Below are positions 22,416 through 33,038 of a stretch of 64,000 nucleotides of DNA, one piece after another (position 1 is the first letter of the stretch; each line of letters begins with the position of its first letter). Both the position numbers and the translations under genes were made by a program. This stretch comes from Canna indica (lineage: Eukaryota; Streptophyta; Magnoliopsida; Zingiberales; Cannaceae), in contig CP136896.1 of NCBI GenBank assembly GCA_034359265.1, positions 34,462,001-34,526,000 of the forward strand, in the 5' to 3' direction. Under the pieces are notes generated by a model. It saw nothing but the letters and a program-made list of their open reading frames with translations. It did not search any database and had not been told where the DNA came from.

Positions 22416-22517
22416 AGAAGTTAATACATGGGAAATAAAATTTTCTGCATGAAATAAATTCCCATGTCAACCAAACAAGCCCTAGAAGTTAATACATGGG
22501 AAATAAAATTTTCTGCA
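22416..22517. repeat. Direct repeat of 34 bp straddling the right Harbinger end
   Basis: AGAAGTTAATACATGGGAAA plus 14 more bases occurs at 22416-22449 (inside the element) and again at 22484-22517 (just beyond the inverted end), offset 68 bp. This looks like a partial tandem duplication that includes the terminus, so the TAG flank may not be the original target copy. Confidence 0.85.
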
Positions 22518-22673
22518 AATGAAGAAGCTAATGCAAATGGGAAATGAAGAAGGCAACTAGCAGTTCGGATAAAAGTAGTTCAAAGTGATGAATTTGGTCA
22601 TCAAGCTATGCAAAAGGGGAAGACAATCCTAATTGGAAAGATGGTGCAACTTGCAACATATATTGAATCTTGT

Positions 22674-25600
22674 CAGCGGCGGATCCAGGATTTTTGAATA
22701 GTGCAATTCACTTTTTAAAAAATAATAAAAGATAAAAAAATAAATTTAATACTAAGTTTTATAGATGCTCTATAAAATAACATAAATCCTTTCTAGTACA
22801 AAGTTATTCTTCGAGGTTTCATTTCTTGAAAATATTGCGTAATAGTTTCATCTTCTACTTTGTCAAATACATTATAGTTGATGTAAGCCATCAAACAAGA
22901 ATTAAGCCAACCATCACTCATCTGGTTGCGCAATTTATCCTTCACGAAATTAATTAATGGAAACACTTGCTCAACACTTGTAGTTGCAATCGGTAAAATT
23001 AATGCTAACTTCCAATAAGTAGACATTTGGATAAGCAATATCTTTTTTGAAAGAAAAGGGAGATTCACATACTCATCGAACTCCAAAGGATAGAATTTAG
23101 CTAATTCAACCAATTTTTACGTATTGAAGGAGGCAAACTTCTCACGCGGGTCAAGACAACTCAAGCACTCGATCAAGCTTGTATTGACGTTATCAAAGCG
23201 GTCATTCCACTCTTGAAGCTGACTATCTATGACTTGATTGAATAATTTGACCTTAAAGTAGTTGAAGAAGGTATGTAATTTCACTCTACGCCTTGATCTT
23301 CCTTTAGGATAATAGGTCTCCTCCATATTTGGAACTGCAATTTCATGTTTGTTACAAAAATCAATAGTTTCTTGGAGCAAACTATCAAAGCCACTATCTC
23401 TTACTTCTTGCAATCGATGCTTAACTACCCTAATGAAAGCAATTGCATTTGCGAGATCTTGATCTTTCCTTTGTAATGCTTGTGATAACTCAAGACTGAT
23501 CCAAGATAAGATGCATAAGTTGCAACAAGAATTCGAACTCAAAGCTATACATCATAGATGAAATATAGGTAGCTTTTGTTCTTGCTGATATATTATTCGG
23601 GTCCTCTTTAATTTCATTCGTTAAACAAACAAGGGGAGAGAATAGTGAGATCACATTTGCAACTGTGGCATAATGAGAACCCCGGCATGTATCACCGGGA
23701 CGTTTTATTGTTGTTTCTTGTTTCAGACCTCTTTCAGTTGTTGTTTCATCATAAGCAATGTGCTGGATGATCAACTCATATTATTTATCCCGAAGAAAAT
23801 CTTTCGCTTACAAGAACCCCCAACAACAGTAGCCATCTTCTGAAGCATGTCAAAAAATTCTTGAACTTTTTTGTAATGTTTCGCAGCCTTTATAAGAGCC
23901 AATTATAATTGATGTGCAAAATAATGAATGTAGTATGCAGATTTATTATCTGCCAAAATCAAGCTCTTAAGCCCATTAAATTTACCAAACATATTGCTTG
24001 CACCATCATAGCATTGGCCCGGACATCTTGATAAACTCATACCAAGATTAGAAAAGAGACGATCAATTGCTGTTTTCAGTGACATTGCAGTAGTATCTTA
24101 AACATGACAATTCCAATAAAATGCTTAAGAACTGATCCTTTTTTGTCCACATAATGTATCATGACAGTCATTTGCTCTTTAATTGACACACCACGAGCTT
24201 CATCAATAAGTAAGGCAAAGTAATCATCTCCAACATCATCAACAATTGCTTTTACTATTAAATTAGCACAAGCTTGAGCAATATCTTTTTGAATTTATGG
24301 TGTAGTCAATTTGTGATTCTCTGGTGCATTCTTCAAAACAACATCAAAAATTTCTTTATTAAGCATAGCATCAAACTTTAGAGTTTCAAGGAATAAACCT
24401 TGTCGACCGGAGCTATCTGACTCATCATGACCTAGAAAAGGTTGTCCATTTCGTAGAAGATGTCTTGTACACATCAAAGATGCTTTCAACCGGATATGAT
24501 AATTAGCTTTTGATTGTTCAAAAATATTAGAAAGAGCAATGTTAATGTACTTTTTACTATTCATCAAGTATTGCCCAGCTTCATAACATTTTCTATGAAT
24601 GCTTCTAGGATCTCCCACATGAAGCTTGATTCTATCATTTTTATTCCACTATTTAAAACTAGTCCCAACAAAGTCATCATGACTAAATCTTGTACCCCCA
24701 AATTCTAGATTAAAAATATAGGAATATAAACAAAAGCACACATCTTCCTCTTCACAGTATTACAACCAAGCACTGAATTCAACGTACCACATTGGATTAA
24801 ATCTTCATAATTTTTCGTGGATTTCTCTTTGAGGAAAATTCTTGAGACCTTTAAGCAAATATGCTCTTTGTATGTTCTCTCTTTATGTCAGATCTTTTCT
24901 CATCAAATAATTTGGAATTCTCTTTCCCGGGTCTACCTCAAGATTCTCTATATTTATTTCTTCTCGAGATTTATCTCGATTTAAAGCTGAGGAAGTACTA
25001 CTGGAAATTTGGATATTTTGTCCATGAATTTGAGAAGATTCTTCTCGAACAAGAATTGGTGTTGGAACACTATTAGAAGCTTCTTGTTGTTCATTTGGAA
25101 GTTCATCTTGTACGATCGTGCGCTTAAGACGTTTAAAATAAGAATCTAATCCTGATAATAATTTATAACTAGACAAATATAGAATATTAAAAACAAATGG
25201 GCAGCAAGTAATTAACAAATAACATAGTAAAAATTGACAACAAGCAATTAACACTTAAAAATTGACGGCAAATATTTTAACAATTAACAACAAAATTGTT
25301 TAAGCAATTAACAATTAACAAATTTCATTTTCATTTACCTTTCATTTTTGTAGCATTGTCTTTCAAACGTCAATAATTTCAAAACATCCATCAAACTTGG
25401 GTATAAATTGATGTTCACTATAATTAAAAAATCAAATATCATTTTTGTAGCATTGGCACTGCAATTTAAAAAATCAAAATAAAAAAATCACTATTCCACT
25501 GCAATTAAAAAAATCACTCTTGCACTATAGTTAAAAAAAATCAAAACCAAAATAAAAAAAACTCGGGTATATGGAAGAGAAAATGAGAAACCACCTGAGT

Positions 25601-25891
25601 CCTGAGGTGCTTGAGGGCGTGAGGTTCATCTGCTGATCTCAGTGGTGTGAGGCGTGAAGCACGAGGCGACGGTGCATCTGGGCATGAGGACCTTCATCTC
25701 CATATCATGTGCATAAGTGAGAAGACACGAGACGTGAGGAGTCGGCTGTTGGCATGAGGCTGGGGCGTGAGGGCATTAGGTATTTGAAAAATTGAAATTT
25801 AGGATGACAAAAATGCCCTTAATTTTTTTTCAGCGGATGCACACTTAGTGTAGTTAGGTGATTGCAATGGACCAGTGTGCATCCGCCACTG
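22674..25891 (-). mobile_element. hAT DNA transposon (ZMYM1/TTF-type), decayed
   Basis: Termini CAGCGGCGGATCCAGGATTT (left) and GTGTGCATCCGCCACTG (right; complement CAGTGGCGGATGCACAC). Flanks AATCTTGT (22666-22673) and AACCATGT (25892-25899) agree in 6 of 8 bases, consistent with an aged 8-bp duplication. A transposase pseudogene fills most of it on the minus strand; 25260-25800 is AT-rich 5' sequence followed by GTGAGG-rich repeats. Confidence 0.85.
22793..25254 (-). pseudogene. hAT transposase, ZMYM1-like (TTF zinc finger, DUF4371, C-terminal dimerisation)
   Basis: In order on the minus strand: an N-terminal segment LDSYFKRLKRT (24883-25254); a TTF-type region up to GDPRSIHRKCYEAGQYL (24295-24618); DUF4371-type sequence ALLIDEARGVSIKEQMTV (about 24150-24230) and CYDGASNMFGKFNGLKS with KSAYYIHYFAHQL (23903-24085); a middle region (23117-23774); and the hAT dimerisation domain LPIATTSVEQVFPLINFVKD with KLRNQMSDGWLNSCLMAYIN (22793-23113). 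At least seven frame breaks or stops separate the pieces. A full-length relative would be about 750-800 residues. Confidence 0.85.
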
Positions 25892-26199
25892 AACCATGTC
25901 CACCATTTGGACATGCACCCCAAGCCGAAGAGGAGTTGAATGCTCGTAGTAATCTTGAAATACTTGTCAAGTTTGACCAAGTTGTAGGAGAATCTATCCA
26001 TGGTCATGTAAATGATGACCACAATAGTAGTTCATTATAAGATTCAGTATAAACTATTACCATCAAATTGGAGCTAACTTCCCTTTCCAATTGGTTTGAA
26101 TGAAATAGTAGTACTACTGATCCAAGTTAGAGCTGACATTCCAACCTTTCCAAGTTGGTACTAGTAATAGTCCTCAAAATGATGATAATTGAGCATTGC

Positions 26200-26575
26200 T
26201 TAGTGATTATGAATAATTCGATGACAAAGTGATTACGCCCCAGACCAGCGCAGAGGTTGTAGACGCTTCTTTGGAAAACGACGTGGCAAAATTTATAATC
26301 CAAAATGTAATACAAGAGACACCATATTTGAAATTGGAATGAAGTTTGAGTCCCCTTCACAATTTAAGGAAGCTAATCGGTATCGGTATTATGCATTGCA
26401 CAATGGAGTCAATATTGAATGAGTCAAAACTTGTAAGGAATGAGTTGAAGCCAAGTTTGTTTGAGGTTGCGCGTGAAGCCACTTTCATCATCAAGACTTA
26501 CGTAAAGGAACACAAATATTGTAAAAGTATGACAAATTAACAAGCAAGTATGGAGTGGTTGGGAAATAACTATAT
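26200..26575 (+). pseudogene. MULE transposase N-terminal relic (MuDR DNA-binding region)
   Basis: LKLGMKFESPSQFKEANRYR and ALHNGVNIE, then GCAREATFIIKTYVKEHKYC and QASMEW, match the layout of the MuDR-type N-terminal DNA-binding domain (G-M-x-F, then a Cys/His module G-C-x-x-x with K-T-Y-x-x-E-H-x-C). An acidic run (LENDVAKF and onward) precedes it. One frameshift near 26338 and several TGA stops are present. The catalytic part is absent; the sequence stops at the LTR that begins at 26580. The stretches 22518-22665 and 25900-26200 may belong to the same gene but could not be assigned. Confidence 0.65.
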
Positions 26576-26579
26576 GGAG

Positions 26580-27030
26580 TGTTCCTGCCTGGGAGTTGGG
26601 GGCCTTCCGTTCCGGCTCGGTGTCTCTCCTCGTCTTGTTCAACGCCGGTGGGAGGGGCGGGGACCAGCAAAAGGCACTCCGATGCTCAAGTTTGTGGGAC
26701 TCCAAGGTGGAGGTAATGCAAATTAGAAATTAGGGTTACCTGAGGCATGTCGTGCCTATATTTATTGTAGATGAAGGTGATAACACCGTTTGACAATCTC
26801 GCTAGGATTGCTGCCCAGAATGGGTCAAGGCCAATCCTGGGGATGACGGGCTTATGACGGTATATCCCTCGTGATAAGGAAAGACGTGGATGCCCATATA
26901 TGGCTGGGTGGGTTCCTAGGAAAGGGACCGTATGGTCCGGCTCAAGTTTGGCTCAAGGGTGTAGCTGAGCGGAGCCCCCTGGGTGGACCACATGGTTTGG
27001 TTCGGAGTGGACGATGGGACGCTGCTGGTA
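26580..27030 (-). repeat. LTR-like fragment, probably from a Ty3/gypsy element
   Basis: GC-rich relative to its surroundings. The minus strand has a TATA-like ATAAATATAGG near 26755, followed by ACTTGAGCATCGGAGTGCC (about 26675-26695) and an end GGCAGGAACA at 26580, the style of plant gypsy LTRs. No partner LTR is in the window. The right edge joins the SIRE-like LTR at a shared TTGGCCCA. Confidence 0.45.
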
Positions 27031-28313
27031 TTGGCCCAAGGATTCCACCTAGGCCTCACTTTCTATTTTGATGATAACAAACATGTATCTAATCCATTTG
27101 GTGAGTTTTGAGTTTAGATTGATAGAATGATCCGCCTACGAAGTTCGTCTTTGGTGGTTATCAAGTAAAAATGGCTCCGGTGGTTATCAAGTTGAAACCA
27201 AGTCAAACAACCCGGATGAACAACCAAGATGAACAACCTGGATAAACAACCCAGAACAACCTGGATAAATAACCCGGAACCACCCAGATGAACAACCTGG
27301 ATGGACAACCCAGAACAACCTGGATGAACACTCCAAATCGATAACCCGGAACAACCTGGATGGACAACCCTAAACAATCTGGATGGATAACCTTGAACAA
27401 CTTGGATGAACAACCTAGATGGACAACCCGGAACAACCTGGATAGATAACTCAGAACAACCCAGAACAACTCGGATTGACATTTCGAAATAGCCCGGAGA
27501 ATATCGGTACTCTACAAGTATTCCCAGAATCAACTAGTCAATTTTTTCAGAATTCCCAAAATGCCCCCAACGGCTCTATTTCGAATTTCTACCCGTTGAG
27601 GTCGCTGGAAACCAAGCTCCTACCTTTGGGATCTCTATAAAAGCTGCCAAACTTGCCTTCCCTTGTCACCTAACTTTCATTGAGCCAAATCCTTAAGTGT
27701 TTGAGCCTTCAAAGAGTAATCTAAAGCCCTAGTTCTCACTTCTACACTCTCAAGTGGTGGTCTTCAATCTTCAACCCTCTCAAGGCAAAAGCTCTTCATC
27801 TACTTGAGGCGTTGGAAGTTTAGAAGGTTAGAGAAAGGGGCACAACAAGTTTGTTTTACATTTATTGCTCCTTTATTGTGTTTTCATCTTGTTGTGTCGA
27901 TTTGATAAGCTAGCTTGCAAGGTGTGCTTGTGAAACACCTTGGTGTGGTTATAGAGATTTGTTTTGCTAGAGAATAGGTGTTGAGGTCTTCTCAAGGGTT
28001 GAGAACTAAATCCTCATTGTATTGTTAGAAAAATATTTCATCTATAAAGTGTTAGAGTTAGAAATCCTTGGTGAGGAGCCAAGGTAGTGGAGTAGGCGGG
28101 TTGGCCGAACCACTATATATCATTCTTGTTTGCATTGTTTCTTACTTGATCATTTACTTGCTTATTGTGCTTAGCTTATCATCCATAGCATCCATATTCA
28201 AAGAACTCGTGCTAAAGTATTAAGTTGCTTAAAACCAAAAAGATTAAAATTGAAGCTAGAGTTTGATCACACACTATTCAATCCCCCCTTCTAGTGTGGA
28301 TATTTGAACAACA
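27031..28313 (+). repeat. 5' LTR of SIRE-like element
   Basis: About 1.28 kb. It starts TTGGCCCAAGGATTCCACC, two or three bases short of the TGATGGCCC start seen in its partner at 33039, and ends TTGAACAACA. It contains a minisatellite (27195-27480), a possible TATA box TCTATAAAAGC near 27633, and the terminal block TCCCCCCTTCTAGTGTGG. Confidence 0.85.
27195..27480. repeat. AACAACCYGGATGAACAACC minisatellite in the SIRE-like LTR
   Basis: Roughly 27-30-bp units built from GGAACAACCTGGATGAACAA and CCCGGATGGACAAC variants repeat about ten times. The minus strand of the array reads as repeating GCSGLSIQVV-like peptides, which are a by-product of the repeat. Confidence 0.88.
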
Positions 28314-28315
28314 TT

Positions 28316-28327
28316 TGGTATCAGAGC
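28316..28327 (+). other. Primer-binding site of SIRE-like element
   Basis: TGGTATCAGAGC directly after the 5' LTR, complementary to initiator methionine tRNA. Confidence 0.9.
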
Positions 28328-28370
28328 AAGGTTGTAGGTCTATATTTAATCATCTACCCTGCAATTTAGA

Positions 28371-29285
28371 ATGTCTACCGAAATCCAACTAGCTCAAGGG
28401 TCCTCTACTCATACTCCACCACTTTTTGATGGAAACAACTATGCCTATTGGAAGACTAGAATGGATGGCTTCCTTCAATCACTAGGAATGGATGTATGGA
28501 GGATGATTCAAGTAGAATATAAGCAACCTACAAAAAACATGGATGAATGGAACCAATATGAGGTCAAACTCTTCAATGCAAATGCCAAGGCTAAGAATGC
28601 ATTATATTGTGGTTTATCTATAAATGAATTTAATAGAATATCATGTTGTAAATCCGCTTTTGAAATTTGGCATGTTTTAGAGACTACTCATAAGGGAACT
28701 TCCCAAGTCAAAGAGTCTAAAATTAACTTCCTTATGCATGATTATGAACTCTTTAAAATGCATGCTCATGAGTCCATAGATGAAATGTATGCCCGCTTTC
28801 AAAATATTGTGAATGTTTTGACTAACCTTGGAAGGGACATACAAGAGGAAGAAAAAGTGAGGACGCTTCTTCGATCACTTCCCAAGACTTGGGAGCCTAA
28901 GGTGATTGCCATCACGGAAGCCAAGAATTTGGCAACTATGAAAATCACCGAACTCATTGGATCTCTCATGACTCATGAGATCTACATGAGGGCACACAAG
29001 GAGGAAGATGCCCCTAAAAGCAAGACCATTGCTTTAAAGGCATCATACCAAATCGAAGATCCCTCATCATCTGAAGAAGACTTTGATGAGCAAGAGGAGA
29101 TAGCGATGATGGCAAGAAGTTTCATGAGATTCATAAGGGGTGGCTTGAGGAGAGGCAAAGGAGGCTACACTTGCTACCATTGCAACAAGCTAGGACACCA
29201 AGGAAGGATTGCCCACAACTCAAGATGGCTTATATCTCCGCTCCTTACAAAAGGGACAAGACCAAAAAGAAGAAGAAGGCCATGA
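28371..29285 (+). CDS. Copia gag of SIRE-like element (C-terminus frameshifted)
   Basis: 304 codons from ATG 28371. The N-terminal gag motif PPLFDGNNYAYWKTRMDGFL (residues 17-36), the UBN2 core NFLMHDYELFKMHAHESI with YARFQNIVNVLTNLGR (about 120-155), an acidic spacer SSSEEDFDEQEEI, and the start of a zinc knuckle CYHCNKLGHQGR. The knuckle's final Cys is lost by a frameshift at about 29200, after which the original frame can be followed on the other side. It is the longest intact frame of this element. Confidence 0.85.
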   Translation: MSTEIQLAQGSSTHTPPLFDGNNYAYWKTRMDGFLQSLGMDVWRMIQVEYKQPTKNMDEWNQYEVKLFNANAKAKNALYCGLSINEFNRISCCKSAFEIWHVLETTHKGTSQVKESKINFLMHDYELFKMHAHESIDEMYARFQNIVNVLTNLGRDIQEEEKVRTLLRSLPKTWEPKVIAITEAKNLATMKITELIGSLMTHEIYMRAHKEEDAPKSKTIALKASYQIEDPSSSEEDFDEQEEIAMMARSFMRFIRGGLRRGKGGYTCYHCNKLGHQGRIAHNSRWLISPLLTKGTRPKRRRRP

Positions 29286-29875
29286 TGGCTTCATGAGATG
29301 AAAGTGAATCCTCATCAAGCGAGGAGGACACCAAGAGTGAGAAGGCAAACCTTTGCCTTATGGCAATTGACAATGAGGTAAGATTTACTTTTAGTGAACT
29401 TTCATTTACTCAACAATAACTAGAAGAAGAATTTGAACAAATGCATGATGAATTTAATGTTATTAGCAAGAGATTTAAAGAGATTAAAAATGACAACAAA
29501 TCCTTAGAAAAAGAGAATGATAGCTTACTTCTTTCATGCAATGTTTTAAAAAAGGAAGTAGAAAATCTTAAGGATGAGAAACACACTTTTGAGAAAGTAA
29601 AAAATGAGTTAGAAAATGAGAATGAGAAGTTAGAATGTGAAAACAAGTTTTTGAGCTCTCAAGTAGAACACTTGAATGATAGCATGCTTAGCTTAAAAAG
29701 GGAATTATGCATGCTAAATGAGAAAATGATAACATTGCAAAATGCCATGCCTAAGGTTGCTCATGTTAGAAAAACCACACATGGTATGCTCATGCACACT
29801 TCCATGCTCACACTCATAGTGCTAGAAAATTCAATGGAAGTTGTTTTTCTTGTGGCATTTTTGGGCTTGGTATGA
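29286..29875 (+). pseudogene. Coiled-coil region after gag in SIRE-like element
   Basis: An acidic linker (SEKANLCLMAIDNE) is followed, after a stop at 29417-29419, by an open frame (29441-29875) rich in heptads: NKSLEKENDSLLLSC, KKEVENLKDEKHTFEKVKNE, NEKLECENKFLSSQVEHL. Such a coiled coil is normal between gag and protease in SIRE-type polyproteins. The last 20-30 codons lose similarity at the deletion junction. Confidence 0.75.
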
Positions 29876-30915
29876 AAGACTTTCAAAATTTTTAATAGAA
29901 CAAAGCTTTAATGTTGGAAAATCCGATGTTTCACTTTTCATTAAGCATGATAATGATGACATTCTTTTAGTCCAAATATATGTTGATGACATAATTTTTG
30001 GTGCTACTAATGAAATTATTTGTGAGTGGTTTGCTAAGTGCATGCAAGATGAATTTGAGATGAGCATGATTGGAGAACTTTTCTTCATGCTTGGACTTCA
30101 AATCAAGCAAACCAAAAAGGGAATCTTCATCAATCAAGCTAAGTACACAAAAGAGCTAATTAACAAATAAAGCAAAGATAGCATCAACTCCCATGAGTCC
30201 ATCCAGCAAGCTTGATAAAGATAAAGAAGGTGCCAAAATGGATGAAAAATGATATCGAGGTATGATTAGTAATTTACTCTATTTAATCGCAAGTAGACCC
30301 GATATCATGTTTAGTGCAATGTGCTAGATTTCAATCATGCCCCAAGATGTCTCACTTGAGTGCGGTAAAACGCATATTGAGATATCTTAAGGGTATAATT
30401 GATTTAGGTTTATGGTATCCAAATGATGCATCTTTTGAATTGATTGGTTTTTCGGATGCCGATTTTGCCGGTTGTAAGATAGATAAAAAAAAACACTAGT
30501 GGGTGTTGTCAATTCCTAGGCATGAGTTTAGTTCTCTTGGTTTTCCAAGAAGCAAAATTTTGTTGCACTTTCAACTACCGAAGCGGAATACATTGCCGCG
30601 CCTAGTTATTGTGCACAAGTGCTTTGGATGAAACAAACCCTCATAGATTTTGGATTGAGTTATTCATGTATACCTATTCATTGTGATAACACTAGTACAA
30701 TTAATTTAACAAAAAATCCGGTATTGCACTCTAGGACTAAACACATAGACTTAAGGCGATACTTTCTTAGAGACAATATAGCAAAAGGAAATATTTCCGT
30801 AGAATTTGTGCCTACCGACAAATAACTTGCAGATGTATTTACTAAACCATTGAATGAAGAAAGTTTTACTAATTTAAGAATGCAATTAGGTATTTGTACT
30901 CTTCCACATGTTTAA
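29860..30915 (+). pseudogene. RT (YVDD core) and RNase H of SIRE-like element
   Basis: RT palm sequence WYERLSKFLIEQ, DVSLFIKHDNDDILLVQIYV and the catalytic YVDDIIFG motif (29841-30170), then the connection region (30314-30499, SAVKRILRYLKGIIDLGLWY) and RNase H with LWMKQTLIDFGLSYSCIPIH, CDNTSTINLTKNPVLHSRTK (30619-30825). The tail ends TAA at 30913-30915. Several frameshifts; one in-frame stop after PTDK. The RT fingers are missing. Confidence 0.85.
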
Positions 30916-31007
30916 GTTTTCAAAAATTGCATGTCTCTTTGAAAAATCGGTTTTTATGGTATCATCACACTTAAGTAATGCCTTGTAGTGGGGCTTTGCG
31001 ACTTATC

Positions 31008-32799
31008 TGTTGGGTGATATGACACACTAGAGGGGGGGGGGATGAATAGTGTGTTATCTAAACTTGTCGCCTAATTCCGGTTTTAATCGTTTGTTAAATT
31101 ATTTAGGCAAATCACAACTTATCGATTAGATGCGGAAGCGAAAGTAAACCAATTAAGCACAAACAAAGAAAACATGCTAACACAGAGATTTATAGTGGTT
31201 CGGCCCCAATGCCTACTCCACTACCTAAGCATCCCACTTATGATTTCCAAACTAAGTTTGCTAGATTAAATTGATTCCCTTACACATAGGACTTTGACTC
31301 GAAGAGTCTCACTCTCAATCTAAGGCACTTCCACACACGGAAGTCTCCGCCTTCTTACCGAGAGCACTCTTCCACCTCAACCCTAAGGGACAACTCAACT
31401 AATCATAATAAATTACGTTTACACAAGTGGCTTTACACCTTATACACCAAGGATACCACTCAATCACAAGACCTAACACTAGGTCTAATTACACGTTCAA
31501 ATACAATGAAATAAATCACAAAAATACACAAGTAATGGAGCAAATAAATAATACAATAAATACTTAGCTCCAAACACGAGTCCTCTTTCTACTTGATGCC
31601 TAAATAATGAATCGTTCAAGGTTTAAAGGCAAGATCAAGGATGTATCATGGAAACTAGGGCTTATCAAAGGGATGACTCAAGGAATGCTTTGAAAATGAT
31701 CAGGAATGGCTCAATGGAAGCTTGGATCAGTTGTTGAGAAGACTTAATGAAGGATGGAGAGGAGTATTTATAACCCCTTAACAGAACGGCATCTCAACGG
31801 GCAAAAAACTAGTCGTTTCCGCCGTTCGGTCGCTTGTCGGTCGATCGTCGATCGACCGACCGATCGATCGCCCATGACCGCTGTTTTAATTACTTTGTTC
31901 GGTCGACCGACGGGTTGACCGAATGAGTCGCGAGTTGAGCGATCCGTAATCCGATCAATCGATTGGTCGACCGACGAAGCTATTGCAAATTTTTGGCCTC
32001 GGTCGGTCGACCGAAGTAGCTACTACCACTTTTTAACCATCTTCGGTCGATCGACCGGTTGACCGAATTGGCTACTGCCAATTTTCAACACTATTCCGTC
32101 GACCGAACCTGGACTAGGCAGTTTGGTTAGGCTTGGTATGTTCGTTTTCTGGTTCCATCTTCATTAAGTCTACTTTTATAAACTTTATTAACTTTAAGTT
32201 AATAACTTCAAAATATAAATGTTATATAAGAATTACCCCCCATTTGGATTCAATAAAAATATATAAAAAATCAAAATTCTTAAGAATCTAAATCTAGTTT
32301 TTGGGGTCTAGTATAAATTTTTCGAACACGAAAATTTTCTAATCTTTCAGGTCAAATATAAGTAGGCTAAAGGCTTCCAAAAAATTCTTAAAAATCCATC
32401 GTTATTTAATTTTAACCCAAGGAATAATTACCGCCATTTTGTTATGTCAAGAAACTATCTAGGTCATATAGCCCTCTAAGGAGCTCCCTAGGTTATTTCA
32501 GACGGTTTCTGGGTTTTCATGTTTTGGGATTCGGGGATGGTTTTTGGGTTCTTATGCATCATCATGAGGATATTACAATATAAACTAGACACCCTAAACC
32601 TATACTCTATCTTCCCGACGAATCCGAGCGCGCCGACCAACGTCCTTCCGATTTCTCGATTTCTTTGATATTTCCGATCGAGAACGTCGTGCGCTAACCG
32701 ATATGGAACCTGAAAGGATTTCTCAATTAAATCATTAGTTTCATATTTGTTATCATCAAAACCGAGATTAAGACCAAGGTTGAAAACCTTAAGCCAACA
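31008..32799 (-). mobile_element. Solo LTR of a related SIRE-like copia element, reverse orientation
   Basis: 1.79 kb starting TGTTGGGTGATATGACACAC and ending TTAAGCCAACA, with the LTR-end block CACACTAGAGGGGG at 31022-31040, so the LTR lies on the minus strand. Target duplication TTATC (31003-31007) and TTATT (32800-32804). The matching uninterrupted site exists in the second element (about 34455-34475, complement of GATAAGTCGCAAGG), which confirms the insertion point. No internal region remains, as expected after LTR-LTR recombination. Confidence 0.88.
31800..32105. repeat. Cluster of GGTCGACCGA palindromes in the solo LTR
   Basis: Many overlapping CGGTCGACCGA, TCGATCGACCGACC and GGTTGACCGAA motifs occur in about 300 bp, a GC-rich patch in AT-rich sequence. 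Variants of one roughly 60-bp unit (CGGTCGACCG, then GGCTACTGCCAATTTT-like text) recur three times (about 31945, 32010, 32055). Confidence 0.7.
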
Positions 32800-32804
32800 T
32801 TATT

Positions 32805-33038
32805 GATGTTTGCTTTATATATGCTCATATTGGTAGGAAGGACTATAGCGGTAGATGATACTTGGTTTTATGAATTTCTTGGCTTTCATGATGAAACTCA
32901 TTAATAGTGCCTTGCACTCTTGCCCTTTTTGATTGATGCCAAAAGGGGGAGAAAAGACTTGGTCACATTTGAGAACTTACATCAATTAGAATTGCTTATC
33001 TTTAATGTTAAGTTTGTCATCATCAAAAAGGGAGAGAT
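32805..33038 (+). other. 3' non-coding region and polypurine tract of SIRE-like element
   Basis: Continues the region cut by the solo LTR. It contains two purine tracts, CAAAAGGGGGAGAAAAGA (about 32940) and AAAAAGGGAGAGAT at 33025-33038, the latter directly before the 3' LTR and therefore the likely plus-strand primer. Confidence 0.7.

Larger units (their letters stand above)
17013..22482 (+). mobile_element. PIF/Harbinger DNA transposon, two genes, decayed
   Basis: Inverted ends GGGCTCGTTTGGTTGACAT (left) and its near complement at 22464-22482 (ATGTCAACCAAACAAGCCC). The left flank is TAA and the right flank TAG, against the family's 3-bp TWA rule. The element encodes a DDE_Tnp_4 transposase (18963-20355) and, downstream in the same direction, a Myb/SANT-like protein (20472-21388), the standard two-gene layout. 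Subterminal copies of TGTCAACCAAACATATT occur near the right end (22317-22390). Both genes are broken, so it is not autonomous today. Confidence 0.88.

Noticed and set aside
27114..27533. Minus-strand frames of repeating GCSGLSIQVV-like peptides (also 33204-33470)
   Set aside because: Produced by the LTR minisatellite read backwards; low complexity and multiple frames open at once.
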